A stretch of DNA of 9,126 bases from Nitrospiraceae bacterium (GTDB taxonomy: Bacteria > Nitrospirota > UBA9217). Location of the stretch: NCBI GenBank assembly GCA_003454665.1, contig DMKB01000127.1:1-9126 (forward strand), given 5' to 3'. Each line of letters begins with the position of its first letter. Positions within the stretch are counted from its first letter, which is position 1. Of this stretch, positions 1 to 5,111 are shown in pieces. The notes below the pieces were generated by a model that saw nothing but the letters and a program-made list of their open reading frames with translations, searched no databases and was not told the origin of the DNA. Position numbers and translations under genes: made by a program.

Positions 1-20
1 TGCGTCAAAAGGAGATATGT

Positions 21-524
21 ATGAAATCCCTGCTTTTTCTCTTGCTGTTTTTCGTCTTGGCCATGCCCACCTTCCTGTGGGCTGGCGGCGCATCTCATCG
101 TGCTGCCGTCGAGGAATTGCTGGCCGTGTCCCAGGCCGATCAGATGCTGGAGCCGATGTATCAGCAGCTTGATTCCATGCTGGAGCAGCAGTTTGCCAAA
201 CTCGCTGAGTCGAAAAAAGACGAGAGAATTCTAAAGAAATACAGAAAGAGATTAGTCGGTTTGCTCAGAAAAGAAATGAAATGGGAAATGATGGAGGCTG
301 ATATTGTTGACCTCTACGTCAAGGTGTATACCGAAAATGAAGTCAAGGAGATCACCAGATTCTACCGGTCTCCCATCGGCCAGAAGCTGATCGCGAAGAT
401 GCCGCAGGTGATGAACGAGGCAATGGCGATTTCTCAAAAGAATTTTCAGCACCTGATGCCGAAAATCCAAAGAATTTCCCGGGAGATGGCTGAAGCGCTG
501 GATCAGAAAAAACAGCGTAAATAG
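21..524 (+). CDS. Secreted DUF2059-domain protein
   Basis: A 167-residue protein. Residues 1 to about 23 form a Sec signal peptide (Met-Lys, then a Leu/Phe-rich core ending near LWAGGA), so the mature protein should be periplasmic. The rest is charged and mostly helical. Residues about 94-145 fit the DUF2059 pattern, with YTENEVKEITRFYRSPIGQK (103-122) as its core; in this family the helix followed by F-Y-x-S/T-P-x-G-x-K is characteristic. Residues 60-90 are Lys/Glu rich and may be a coiled coil. The family has no established biochemical role. The start is supported by AAAAGGAGA at 7-15, a very good ribosome binding site 5 bases before the ATG. The upstream neighbour is outside the window. 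The gene reads in the same direction as the membrane protein that follows, but 168 bp with a hairpin separate them, so a shared transcript is uncertain. Family call fairly sure; function unknown. Confidence 0.85.
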   Translation: MKSLLFLLLFFVLAMPTFLWAGGASHRAAVEELLAVSQADQMLEPMYQQLDSMLEQQFAKLAESKKDERILKKYRKRLVGLLRKEMKWEMMEADIVDLYVKVYTENEVKEITRFYRSPIGQKLIAKMPQVMNEAMAISQKNFQHLMPKIQRISREMAEALDQKKQRK

Positions 525-583
525 TGAGACGGTCAGGTCACTCAGGATCGTCGAAAGAAAATGCGGTTACGTAGCTTATACGG

Positions 584-620
584 CGTGTACCGCGTGCCTT
601 CAAAGGCGGGATGGTACACG
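584..620. repeat. Hairpin in the spacer after the DUF2059 gene
   Basis: CGTGTACC at 584-591 is the exact reverse complement of GGTACACG at 613-620. Inside it GCCTT (596-600) pairs with AAGGC (603-607), so the 37 bases fold into one interrupted stem-loop. No T-run follows on either strand, so it is not a classical intrinsic terminator. It could be an mRNA-stabilising or REP-like hairpin, or a protein-binding palindrome. Nothing else is recognisable in 525-692 apart from the ribosome binding site of the next gene. Confidence 0.5.
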
Positions 621-692
621 GCATGGTCTGCCCGCTTCGGTGCCATACCCTGACGTGAACTGTGCGTAATTTCAAAATACGGGGAGGGTGTC

Positions 693-1217
693 ATGAAAAG
701 AACCATCGCATTAAGTCTGGTTGCGGGTGTCGTGCTCTTTGTCTGGGGATTCATCTCATGGGCGTTGTTGCCCTGGCACATGATGGTTGCCAACAAGTTT
801 ACGAGCGAAGCCGCGGTCTCCCAGGCGCTCAAGGATAATGCCCCGAAAACAGGGGTGTATTATTTGCCTTATTCTGAAAAAGACCACGGTCCCGACCAGG
901 TCGGCGCCTTTGCCAATGTGCTGCCCCGGGGCACGGACATGAACATGGGCGTGCAGATGGCAACGGGGCTCGTTATCCAAGTACTGTCAGCCTTTCTGGT
1001 GCTGGTCCTGTTCAATAAGGCGAAAGGTCCGGACTATTGGGGGAACGTTGGATTTTTCGCCCTCGTTGGCCTGGCCATCGGATTTGTGAGCCACGCGCCC
1101 TACTGGAACTGGTTCGGGTTTCCAACGGCGTACGTCATGGTCACGATCACGGATATCGTGATCGGCTGGACCCTGGCAGGGCTGGTTGTATCTAAACTTG
1201 CAGAGAAAAAAGCCTAG
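693..1217 (+). CDS. Uncharacterised four-helix inner-membrane protein
   Basis: A 174-residue protein that I cannot assign to a named family. Four hydrophobic segments are visible: about 5-27, 88-107, 116-133 and 146-167. A polar loop of about 60 residues (28-87) lies between the first two and contains the motif LPWHMM at its start and YYLPYSEKDHGPDQ in its middle. The C-terminus ends in Lys/Glu residues (SKLAEKKA), so both ends are probably cytoplasmic with the large loop outside; this topology is inferred from charge distribution. The VWGFISWALLPWH sequence at the first helix resembles small conserved membrane proteins of unknown function in other bacteria, though I cannot name the family. 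Start chosen from GGGGAGGG at 681-688, just before the ATG. A terminator-like hairpin 38 bases past the stop suggests that the transcript ends here. No enzyme residues are evident. Confidence 0.8.
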   Translation: MKRTIALSLVAGVVLFVWGFISWALLPWHMMVANKFTSEAAVSQALKDNAPKTGVYYLPYSEKDHGPDQVGAFANVLPRGTDMNMGVQMATGLVIQVLSAFLVLVLFNKAKGPDYWGNVGFFALVGLAIGFVSHAPYWNWFGFPTAYVMVTITDIVIGWTLAGLVVSKLAEKKA

Positions 1218-1235
1218 CCGGGCATAACAATACAA

Positions 1236-1364
1236 ATGAAATGGGTATCGGACAGCAGAAAGCAGTGCTTGAGCCTGCTTTCTGCCGCCTCTTTTCTTAT
1301 AGCTTCCCCGTCCGTCTTTGCCCCTGACGTACATTTTTCCTCTCAAGCAACATATCAATCCTGA
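1236..1364 (+). CDS. Doubtful 42-residue signal-peptide-like ORF
   Basis: An ATG-to-TGA frame of 42 codons. The product has Lys/Arg near the N-terminus (SDSRKQ, 5-10), a hydrophobic stretch (CLSLLSAASFLIASPSV) and an A-x-A-like cleavage site at VFA (27-29), followed by only 13 residues. It therefore looks like a complete Sec signal with almost no mature protein. There is no ribosome binding site, and an 11-bp perfect hairpin lies inside the frame. It is in the same frame as the membrane gene upstream, after that gene's TAG. It may be a decayed remnant of a secreted-protein gene or pure chance; chance is more likely. Confidence 0.15.
   Translation: MKWVSDSRKQCLSLLSAASFLIASPSVFAPDVHFSSQATYQS
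1255..1300 (+). terminator. Intrinsic terminator-like hairpin after the membrane protein gene
   Basis: GCAGAAAGCAG (1255-1265) is the perfect reverse complement of CTGCTTTCTGC (1275-1285), giving an 11-bp stem with a 9-base loop. A pyrimidine-rich, T-rich stretch with interrupted Ts follows (CGCCTCTTTTCTTAT). It sits 38 bases beyond the stop of the membrane protein gene and would separate it from leuC. The broken T-run makes it weaker than a textbook terminator. Further on, CGGCCT/AGGCCG (1368-1381) forms a second short hairpin with a T6 run about 20 bases later, which may back it up. Confidence 0.6.
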
Positions 1365-1449
1365 CTGCGGCCTTTAGGCCGTTCATCCTGTCTCATATCA
1401 GTTTTTTCTCTATTTTCTCCATTTTTCCCCCAAAACAGGGAAAAAACAG

Positions 1450-1478
1450 TTGCAACAAAGGGGGAGATATTGTATATT
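1450..1478 (+). promoter_or_regulatory. Candidate sigma-70 promoter for leuC
   Basis: TTGCAA (1450-1455, 4 of 6 to consensus) and TATATT (1473-1478, 5 of 6) are separated by exactly 17 bases. A transcript from here would begin at about 1485-1487, on or next to the leuC ATG, so the mRNA would have almost no leader. A GGGGGAG purine run (1460-1466) lies between the two boxes, 20 bases before the ATG, which is too far for a normal ribosome binding site. Either leuC is leaderless, or it is transcribed from further upstream and uses that run poorly. Confidence 0.45.
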
Positions 1479-1486
1479 CAGCATCT

Positions 1487-2749
1487 ATGCCGATGACCAT
1501 GACAGAAAAAATTCTTGCCGCGCACTGCGGCAAGAAGGAAGTTGTTCCCGGCGAGTTGATCAACGCGAAGGTCGACCTGGTCCTCGCGAACGATATCACC
1601 GCGCCCATAGCGATCAAGGAGTTCCGCGCCGCAGGGGCGACTAAGGTTTTTGACCAGGAGCGGATCGCCCTGATACCCGACCACTTCGCGCCGAACAAGG
1701 ACATTGCTTCTGCGGAGCAGTGCAACATGCTGCGGCAGTTTTCGCGGGAGCATGATCTCTCCCTCTATTTTGAAGTGGGAAGAATGGGAGTGGAGCATGC
1801 GCTCCTTCCGGAGCAGGGCCTTGTGGTGCCCGGCGACGTGGTGATCGGCGCGGACAGCCATACCTGCACATACGGCGGCCTCGGGGCCTTCTCGACGGGT
1901 GTCGGCAGCACGGACGTGGCAGCGGCAATGATCACCGGCGAGGCGTGGTTCAAGGTGCCGGAGAGCATGAAATTCGTCTATTCCGGCAAGCCGGGCAGAT
2001 GGGTCGGCGGCAAGGACATCATTCTGCGCACCATCGGGGATATCGGCGTGGACGGCGCGCTCTACCGCGCCATGGAGTTCACGGGAGAGGCCATAAGCAG
2101 GCTTCCGATGTCCGGACGCCTTACGGTCTGTAATATGGCGATCGAAGCCGGGGGAAAGAACGGCATTATCGAGCCCGACGAAATTACCGAAAAATACGTT
2201 GCAAAGCGGGCGCGGAGAAAGTACCGGTTCTACAAGAGCGACAAAAAGGCCGCCTATGTCGAGGTGCGTGAATACGACCTCACGGGCATGGAGCCGCAGG
2301 TGGCCTGTCCGCATCTGCCTGAAAACGTGAAGCCCGTGAGCCAACTCGACGCTGTGAACATCGACCAGTCCGTGGTGGGCTCCTGCACCAACGGGAGGAT
2401 CGAGGACATCCGCGAGGCCGCAAAGGTACTGAAAGGCCACAAGGTGCACCCCTATGTGCGCATGATCGTGATTCCGGCGACGCAGGCCGTATACAAGCAG
2501 TCGCTCAAGGAAGGGCTCATCGATGTATTCGTCGACGCCGGCGCGGCGTTCAGCACGCCGACGTGCGGCCCCTGCCTCGGCGGACACATGGGGATCCTGG
2601 CATCGGGCGAAAAGGCCATCGCCACGACGAACAGAAACTTTGTGGGCAGGATGGGGTCCCCCAAGAGCGAGGTCTACCTCTCGAACCCGGCCATCGCCGC
2701 AGCGTCGGCCGTGCTGGGACGTATCGGCCGGCCCGAGGAACTGAAATAG
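1487..2749 (+). CDS. leuC: 3-isopropylmalate dehydratase, large subunit
   Basis: A 420-residue member of the aconitase superfamily, of the shorter archaeal-type LeuC/HacA class. With LeuD it isomerises 2-isopropylmalate to 3-isopropylmalate in leucine synthesis, in the cytoplasm, using a [4Fe-4S] cluster. The cluster ligands are visible: Cys300 in VGSCTNGR and Cys360/Cys363 in TCGPCLGG. Other family motifs are IGADSHTCTYGGLGAF (120-135) and TTNRNFVGRMG (380-390). Length is normal for this class; classical proteobacterial LeuC is about 465 residues. Nearby ATGs at 1493 and 1499 are also in frame; 1487 fits the usual start of the family just before T-E-K-I-L. No well-spaced ribosome binding site is present (see the promoter entry). 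The leuD gene follows after a 155-bp repeat-bearing spacer. The same fold also serves homoaconitase or citramalate-pathway enzymes; the leuD/leuB/asd neighbourhood favours leucine synthesis. Confidence 0.93.
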   Translation: MPMTMTEKILAAHCGKKEVVPGELINAKVDLVLANDITAPIAIKEFRAAGATKVFDQERIALIPDHFAPNKDIASAEQCNMLRQFSREHDLSLYFEVGRMGVEHALLPEQGLVVPGDVVIGADSHTCTYGGLGAFSTGVGSTDVAAAMITGEAWFKVPESMKFVYSGKPGRWVGGKDIILRTIGDIGVDGALYRAMEFTGEAISRLPMSGRLTVCNMAIEAGGKNGIIEPDEITEKYVAKRARRKYRFYKSDKKAAYVEVREYDLTGMEPQVACPHLPENVKPVSQLDAVNIDQSVVGSCTNGRIEDIREAAKVLKGHKVHPYVRMIVIPATQAVYKQSLKEGLIDVFVDAGAAFSTPTCGPCLGGHMGILASGEKAIATTNRNFVGRMGSPKSEVYLSNPAIAAASAVLGRIGRPEELK

Positions 2750-2763
2750 GAACAAGACCGAAT

Positions 2764-2820
2764 GGGACGCAGATAGCCAATCCCGCCAGGGCGGGACTTG
2801 GCGACGCGGAAATATCGGAT
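2764..2820 (+). repeat. Interspersed palindromic repeat, copy 1 (leuC-leuD spacer)
   Basis: First of three related copies in the window. The core is the palindrome TCCCGCC (2781-2787) AG GGCGGGA (2790-2796), flanked by CCAA (2777-2780) and TTGG (2798-2801). Downstream come GGCGACGCGG and ATATCGGAT. The left edge GGGACGCAGAT (2764-2774) matches the edge of copy 2. Aligned with the reverse complement of copy 2 it is nearly identical over about 57 bases. It lies wholly in non-coding DNA. It could fold as a hairpin in the leuCD mRNA, but no T-run follows. Confidence 0.8.
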
Positions 2821-2854
2821 TAGGACAGATAGAAAATAACGTGGAGTATTTCAA

Positions 2855-2881
2855 ATCTGCGTTCATCTGCGAAAATCTGCG
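2855..2881 (+). repeat. Three ATCTGCG units at 10-bp spacing
   Basis: ATCTGCG occurs at 2855-2861, 2865-2871 and 2875-2881, one per helical turn. The inverse, CGCAGAT, is at 2768-2774 at the left edge of repeat copy 1. The stretch 2764-2882 may therefore be one composite element with inverted ends that fills most of the leuC-leuD spacer. It ends 12 bases before the leuD ribosome binding site. Confidence 0.6.
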
Positions 2882-2904
2882 GCCAAAAGAACCGAGGTTT
2901 TATC

Positions 2905-3405
2905 ATGAAATTCAAAGGCACAGCCTGGAAGTTCGGCGCCGACGTCGATACGGACGCCATTATCCCGGCGCGGTATCTGAACACCTCCGACCCCGACGAG
3001 CTTGCGTCACACTGCATGGAGGACTCGACGACCCCGGACTTCATCAAGAAAATGAAGCGCGGCGACGTCATTGTCGCGGAGAAGAATTTCGGGTGTGGTT
3101 CCTCGCGCGAGCACGCGCCCATAGCGATCAAGACCGCCGGTGTTTCGTGCGTAGTGGCGAAGAGCTTTGCCAGGATATTCTACCGCAACGCCTTTAACAT
3201 GGGACTGCCGATCTTCGAAAGTCCCGAGGCGGCAGCGGGAATTTCCGAAGGCGACGAGATCGAAGTGGACGCCGACGCAGGCGTAGTGCGCAACCTCACC
3301 ACGGAGAAAGAGTTTTCCGTGGCGCCCGTCCCGGCATTCATGCAGGAGCTCCTCGCCGCCGGCGGCCTTATGGCGTATACGAAGAAGAAGGCCGGCCTGG
3401 CATGA
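2905..3405 (+). CDS. leuD: 3-isopropylmalate dehydratase, small subunit
   Basis: A 166-residue swivel-domain subunit that pairs with LeuC to form isopropylmalate isomerase. The family signature NFGCGSSREHAP is at 61-72, which contributes the catalytic Ser/Arg side of the active site. The N-terminus KFGADVDTDAIIPARYLNT (9-27) is typical, and the segment ASHCMED (34-40) marks the archaeal-like short LeuD class, matching the short LeuC. In homologues the residues after Y24-L25 form the loop that sets substrate size; here it reads YLNT. Ribosome binding site GAGG at 2894-2897, 7 bases before the ATG. The stop codon overlaps the start of a small Cys-rich ORF (ATGA). The gene is bracketed by two inverted copies of the interspersed repeat. 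Homoaconitase small subunit is the main alternative. Confidence 0.92.
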   Translation: MKFKGTAWKFGADVDTDAIIPARYLNTSDPDELASHCMEDSTTPDFIKKMKRGDVIVAEKNFGCGSSREHAPIAIKTAGVSCVVAKSFARIFYRNAFNMGLPIFESPEAAAGISEGDEIEVDADAGVVRNLTTEKEFSVAPVPAFMQELLAAGGLMAYTKKKAGLA

Positions 3406-3707
3406 GCTGTTTCAACCTTGTGCGGGCCGTGATGATGAAACAGCAAGCCGGTGGTGAGAATTCGCTCTGTCTTTCCTGCGTCTATTTCAACCGAAATATC
3501 GATGCTTCACAACTGCCGTCTCAGGACGCAGTGTTGATCGACGGTCCCTGCAGTTTAAGCTTCGGTCCCGGCAGCGGCGGGTGTGCCGAGATGAGAACGA
3601 ATAACTGCAGCGCGAGAAAAACGAATCATTTGGACACGGATAAAAAAAACGAATTAAGACGTAAGAGTGAATCAAAAGCTCTTATCCGTATTTCCCGTGT
3701 CGCCTAA
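3402..3707 (+). CDS. Small Cys-rich ORF overlapping the leuD stop
   Basis: A 101-residue reading frame that I do not recognise. Its ATG overlaps the leuD TGA as ATGA, an arrangement typical of translational coupling; another start, ATG at 3432 or 3435, is possible. Cysteines cluster in the first 70 residues: CLSC followed by VYF, GPCS, GGCAEM and NNCS, giving a pattern that could bind zinc or an Fe-S cluster. After about residue 75 the frame runs into the interspersed repeat, so its Lys/Arg/Ser-rich tail (ending ALIRISRVA) is encoded by repeat DNA and is unlikely to be original. A repeat insertion may have replaced the true C-terminus, or the whole ORF may be fortuitous. Its codons up to the repeat look similar in GC-rich third positions to those of its neighbours. 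A 9-bp hairpin spans its first codons. Function unknown. Confidence 0.4.
   Translation: MSCFNLVRAVMMKQQAGGENSLCLSCVYFNRNIDASQLPSQDAVLIDGPCSLSFGPGSGGCAEMRTNNCSARKTNHLDTDKKNELRRKSESKALIRISRVA
3406..3444 (+). repeat. Hairpin across the end of leuD / start of the small ORF
   Basis: GCTGTTTCA (3406-3414) is the perfect reverse complement of TGAAACAGC (3436-3444), with a 21-base loop. It begins right after the leuD stop and has no T-run, so it is not an intrinsic terminator. It might protect the leuD mRNA end or limit translation of the small ORF; both roles are inferred. Confidence 0.4.
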
Positions 3708-3739
3708 TCCCACCCTGGCGGGATTGGTAATCCGTGTCC
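3632..3739 (-). repeat. Interspersed palindromic repeat, copy 2, with short terminal inverted repeats
   Basis: The minus strand reads like copy 1: GGGACACGGATTA (3740-3728), then CCAATCCCGCC, AG, GGTGGGATT, AGGCGACACGG, then AAATACGGAT, ending near 3681. The palindrome is 3706-3725 with one A/C mismatch that becomes a G-U pair in minus-strand RNA. The wider unit is bounded by a perfect 10-bp inverted repeat, GGACACGGAT (3632-3641) and ATCCGTGTCC (3730-3739), so the 108 bp look like a small non-autonomous element. It carries the last part and stop codon of the Cys-rich ORF and lies just before the leuB ribosome binding site. Confidence 0.7.
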
Positions 3740-3772
3740 CATTGAGTTTGTATTTTGGAGGAATCATCATCT

Positions 3773-4849
3773 ATGGCAAAGACCTACAAGATCGCAACGA
3801 TTCCCGGAGACGGAACCGGGCCGGAGGTGCTGCGGGAAGGTCTGAAAATACTTGCGGCATCGGCCGCCAAGGGTTCGTTCAAACTCGATTTCTCGGAGTT
3901 CGATTTCGGCGCGGAGCGCTATCTCAAGACGGGTGAGACGCTTCCCGACAGCGCCATCGAAGAGTTCCGGAAGTTCGATGCCATCTTTCTCGGTGCCATT
4001 GGCCACCCGGACGTCAAACCGGGCATCCTCGAGACGGGAATACTGCTCAAGTTACGCTTTGCACTGGACCAATACATCAATCTCCGGCCGGTGAAGCTCT
4101 ATCCCAATGTGGAGACTCCGCTCAAGGACAAGGGTTCGGAGCATATCGATTTTGTGGTGGTGCGCGAGAACACGGGCGGCATCTATACGAGCCAGGGCGG
4201 GGCAACGCGCGTGGGAACGAGCGAGGAGATCGCAACACAGCTCATGGTTTATGACCGCCGAACCGTGGATCGCTGTCTCAAGTATGCCTTTGAGCTCAAG
4301 AAGAAGCGGAACGGACAGAACAAGAAGTACGCGGACAAGCCGATCACGCTGATTCACAAGCGGAACGTGCTGACCCACTGCGGCGACCTCTGGTACCGCG
4401 CCTTCGAGGAGATGGGCGCGAAACAGTATCCTGAATTGAAGCGAGACTACAATCATGTCGATGCCGCGAATATGTGGTTTGTTAAGAATCCCGAGTGGTT
4501 CGACGTGGCGGTGACGGAGAACCTCTTCGGCGACATCATCACCGACCTGGGTGCCATGATCCAGGGCGGACTCGGCGTGGCGGCAGGCGGGAACATCAAT
4601 CCCGATGGTGTGTCCATGTTTGAACCCATGGGCGGCAGCGCGCCGAAGTACGCAGGCAAGAACGTCATCAATCCCATGGCGGCCATCGGAGCGGCAATGA
4701 TGATGCTCGACTTTCTGGGCGAGACAAAGGCCAGTCAGGCCGTCGAAGCGGCGATGATTACGGTGATGAAGAAAATGAAAAGCCAGGCAGCCGGCCAGAT
4801 GGGGTACTCGACGTCCGAAGTCGGCGACCAGGTGGCGGAATTCGTATAG
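3773..4849 (+). CDS. leuB: 3-isopropylmalate dehydrogenase (isocitrate/isopropylmalate dehydrogenase family)
   Basis: A 358-residue beta-decarboxylating dehydrogenase. LeuB oxidises and decarboxylates 3-isopropylmalate to 2-ketoisocaproate in the cytoplasm. Seen: IPGDGTGPEV (10-19); the substrate helix ETGILLKLR with Glu87, Ile90, Leu91 and Arg95; Arg105 in NLRP; Arg131 in RENTGG; Tyr138; Lys196 in HKRNVL; Asp230; and Asp254/Asp258 in NLFGDIITDLGA. These fit isopropylmalate rather than isocitrate, and the sequence resembles the actinobacterial LeuB type. Oddly, the coenzyme loop reads GGSAPKYAGKN (287-297). Most LeuB have HGSAPDIAG here, and Lys-Tyr is the NADP-isocitrate dehydrogenase signature, so NADP use is possible. 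A TTG at 3755 is in frame, but the ATG at 3773 is preferred because GGAGGA (3757-3762) is then correctly spaced. Alternatives are homoisocitrate or another 2-hydroxyacid dehydrogenase of the family. Confidence 0.85.
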   Translation: MAKTYKIATIPGDGTGPEVLREGLKILAASAAKGSFKLDFSEFDFGAERYLKTGETLPDSAIEEFRKFDAIFLGAIGHPDVKPGILETGILLKLRFALDQYINLRPVKLYPNVETPLKDKGSEHIDFVVVRENTGGIYTSQGGATRVGTSEEIATQLMVYDRRTVDRCLKYAFELKKKRNGQNKKYADKPITLIHKRNVLTHCGDLWYRAFEEMGAKQYPELKRDYNHVDAANMWFVKNPEWFDVAVTENLFGDIITDLGAMIQGGLGVAAGGNINPDGVSMFEPMGGSAPKYAGKNVINPMAAIGAAMMMLDFLGETKASQAVEAAMITVMKKMKSQAAGQMGYSTSEVGDQVAEFV

Positions 4850-4880
4850 ACCCCTGATGGCCTAACCCGCATAAAGCGGA

Positions 4881-4915
4881 ATTGAAAATTGGAAATTGAA
4901 AAGTGCAAATTTAAA
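4881..4915 (+). repeat. Five tandem 7-bp units, consensus ATTGAAA
   Basis: Consecutive heptamers read ATTGAAA, ATTGGAA, ATTGAAA, AGTGCAA, ATTTAAA. The array is strongly AT-rich in otherwise GC-rich DNA and stands 31 bases after the leuB stop, next to a long hairpin. It may be a slippage-prone or bent-DNA tract; no function is evident. Confidence 0.55.
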
Positions 4916-4921
4916 AAAAAA

Positions 4922-4977
4922 CGAAAGTTAAAAAATCGTCATAGAGACCTCTATTCGTTAGTTTTTTATGACTTTCG
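4922..4977. terminator. Long imperfect hairpin after leuB, possibly a bidirectional terminator
   Basis: CGAAAGT (4922-4928) pairs with ACTTTCG (4971-4977), and the centre ATAGAG (4941-4946) pairs with CTCTAT (4949-4954). Between them an A6 run (4930-4935) faces a T6 run (4962-4967). On the plus strand the inner stem is followed by TTTTTT, and on the minus strand the A-run supplies the same, so it could end transcription either way. The inner stem is AT-rich and weak, so this is tentative. The leuB-asd spacer (4850-5111) otherwise holds the heptamers and repeat copy 3. Confidence 0.4.
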
Positions 4978-5048
4978 ACAATATTTTCCACCCATTTCGG
5001 GTAAAATTTGATTCTTCAGTAACTAAAGACAGAAGCGGCCACCAGTGA

Positions 5049-5090
5049 CCAATCCCGCCGAGGCGGGATGAGGCGATACAGAGCAAAAAT
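5049..5090 (+). repeat. Interspersed palindromic repeat, copy 3 (leuB-asd spacer)
   Basis: CCA then ATCCCGCC (5052-5059) GA GGCGGGAT (5062-5069), a perfect 8-bp stem, followed by AGGCGATACAG. Core and right side match copies 1 and 2; the left edge has diverged. Same orientation as copy 1. It ends shortly before the asd ribosome binding site. Confidence 0.7.
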
Positions 5091-5111
5091 AGCGTAAAGG
5101 ATCAGAACACT

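Noticed and set aside
1478..2866. A 462-residue minus-strand open frame opposite leuC
   Set aside because: It lies wholly antisense to a clear leuC with complete Fe-S motifs. Its product is rich in Arg, His and Pro as expected for a GC-rich shadow, and shows no domain.
2764..2882. Repeats before leuD as a possible CRISPR or riboswitch
   Set aside because: There are no regular repeat-spacer units of CRISPR length and no cas genes, and the structure is a simple palindrome plus short phased units with no riboswitch-like architecture that I can recognise.
3755..3772. TTG start adding six residues to LeuB
   Set aside because: It overlaps the GGAGGA ribosome binding site itself; the ATG at 3773 is correctly spaced and matches the family N-terminus.
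4975..5007. TCGACA and TAAAAT as a promoter for asd
   Set aside because: The boxes are 21 bases apart, too far for a normal sigma-70 promoter, and the first overlaps the hairpin arm.
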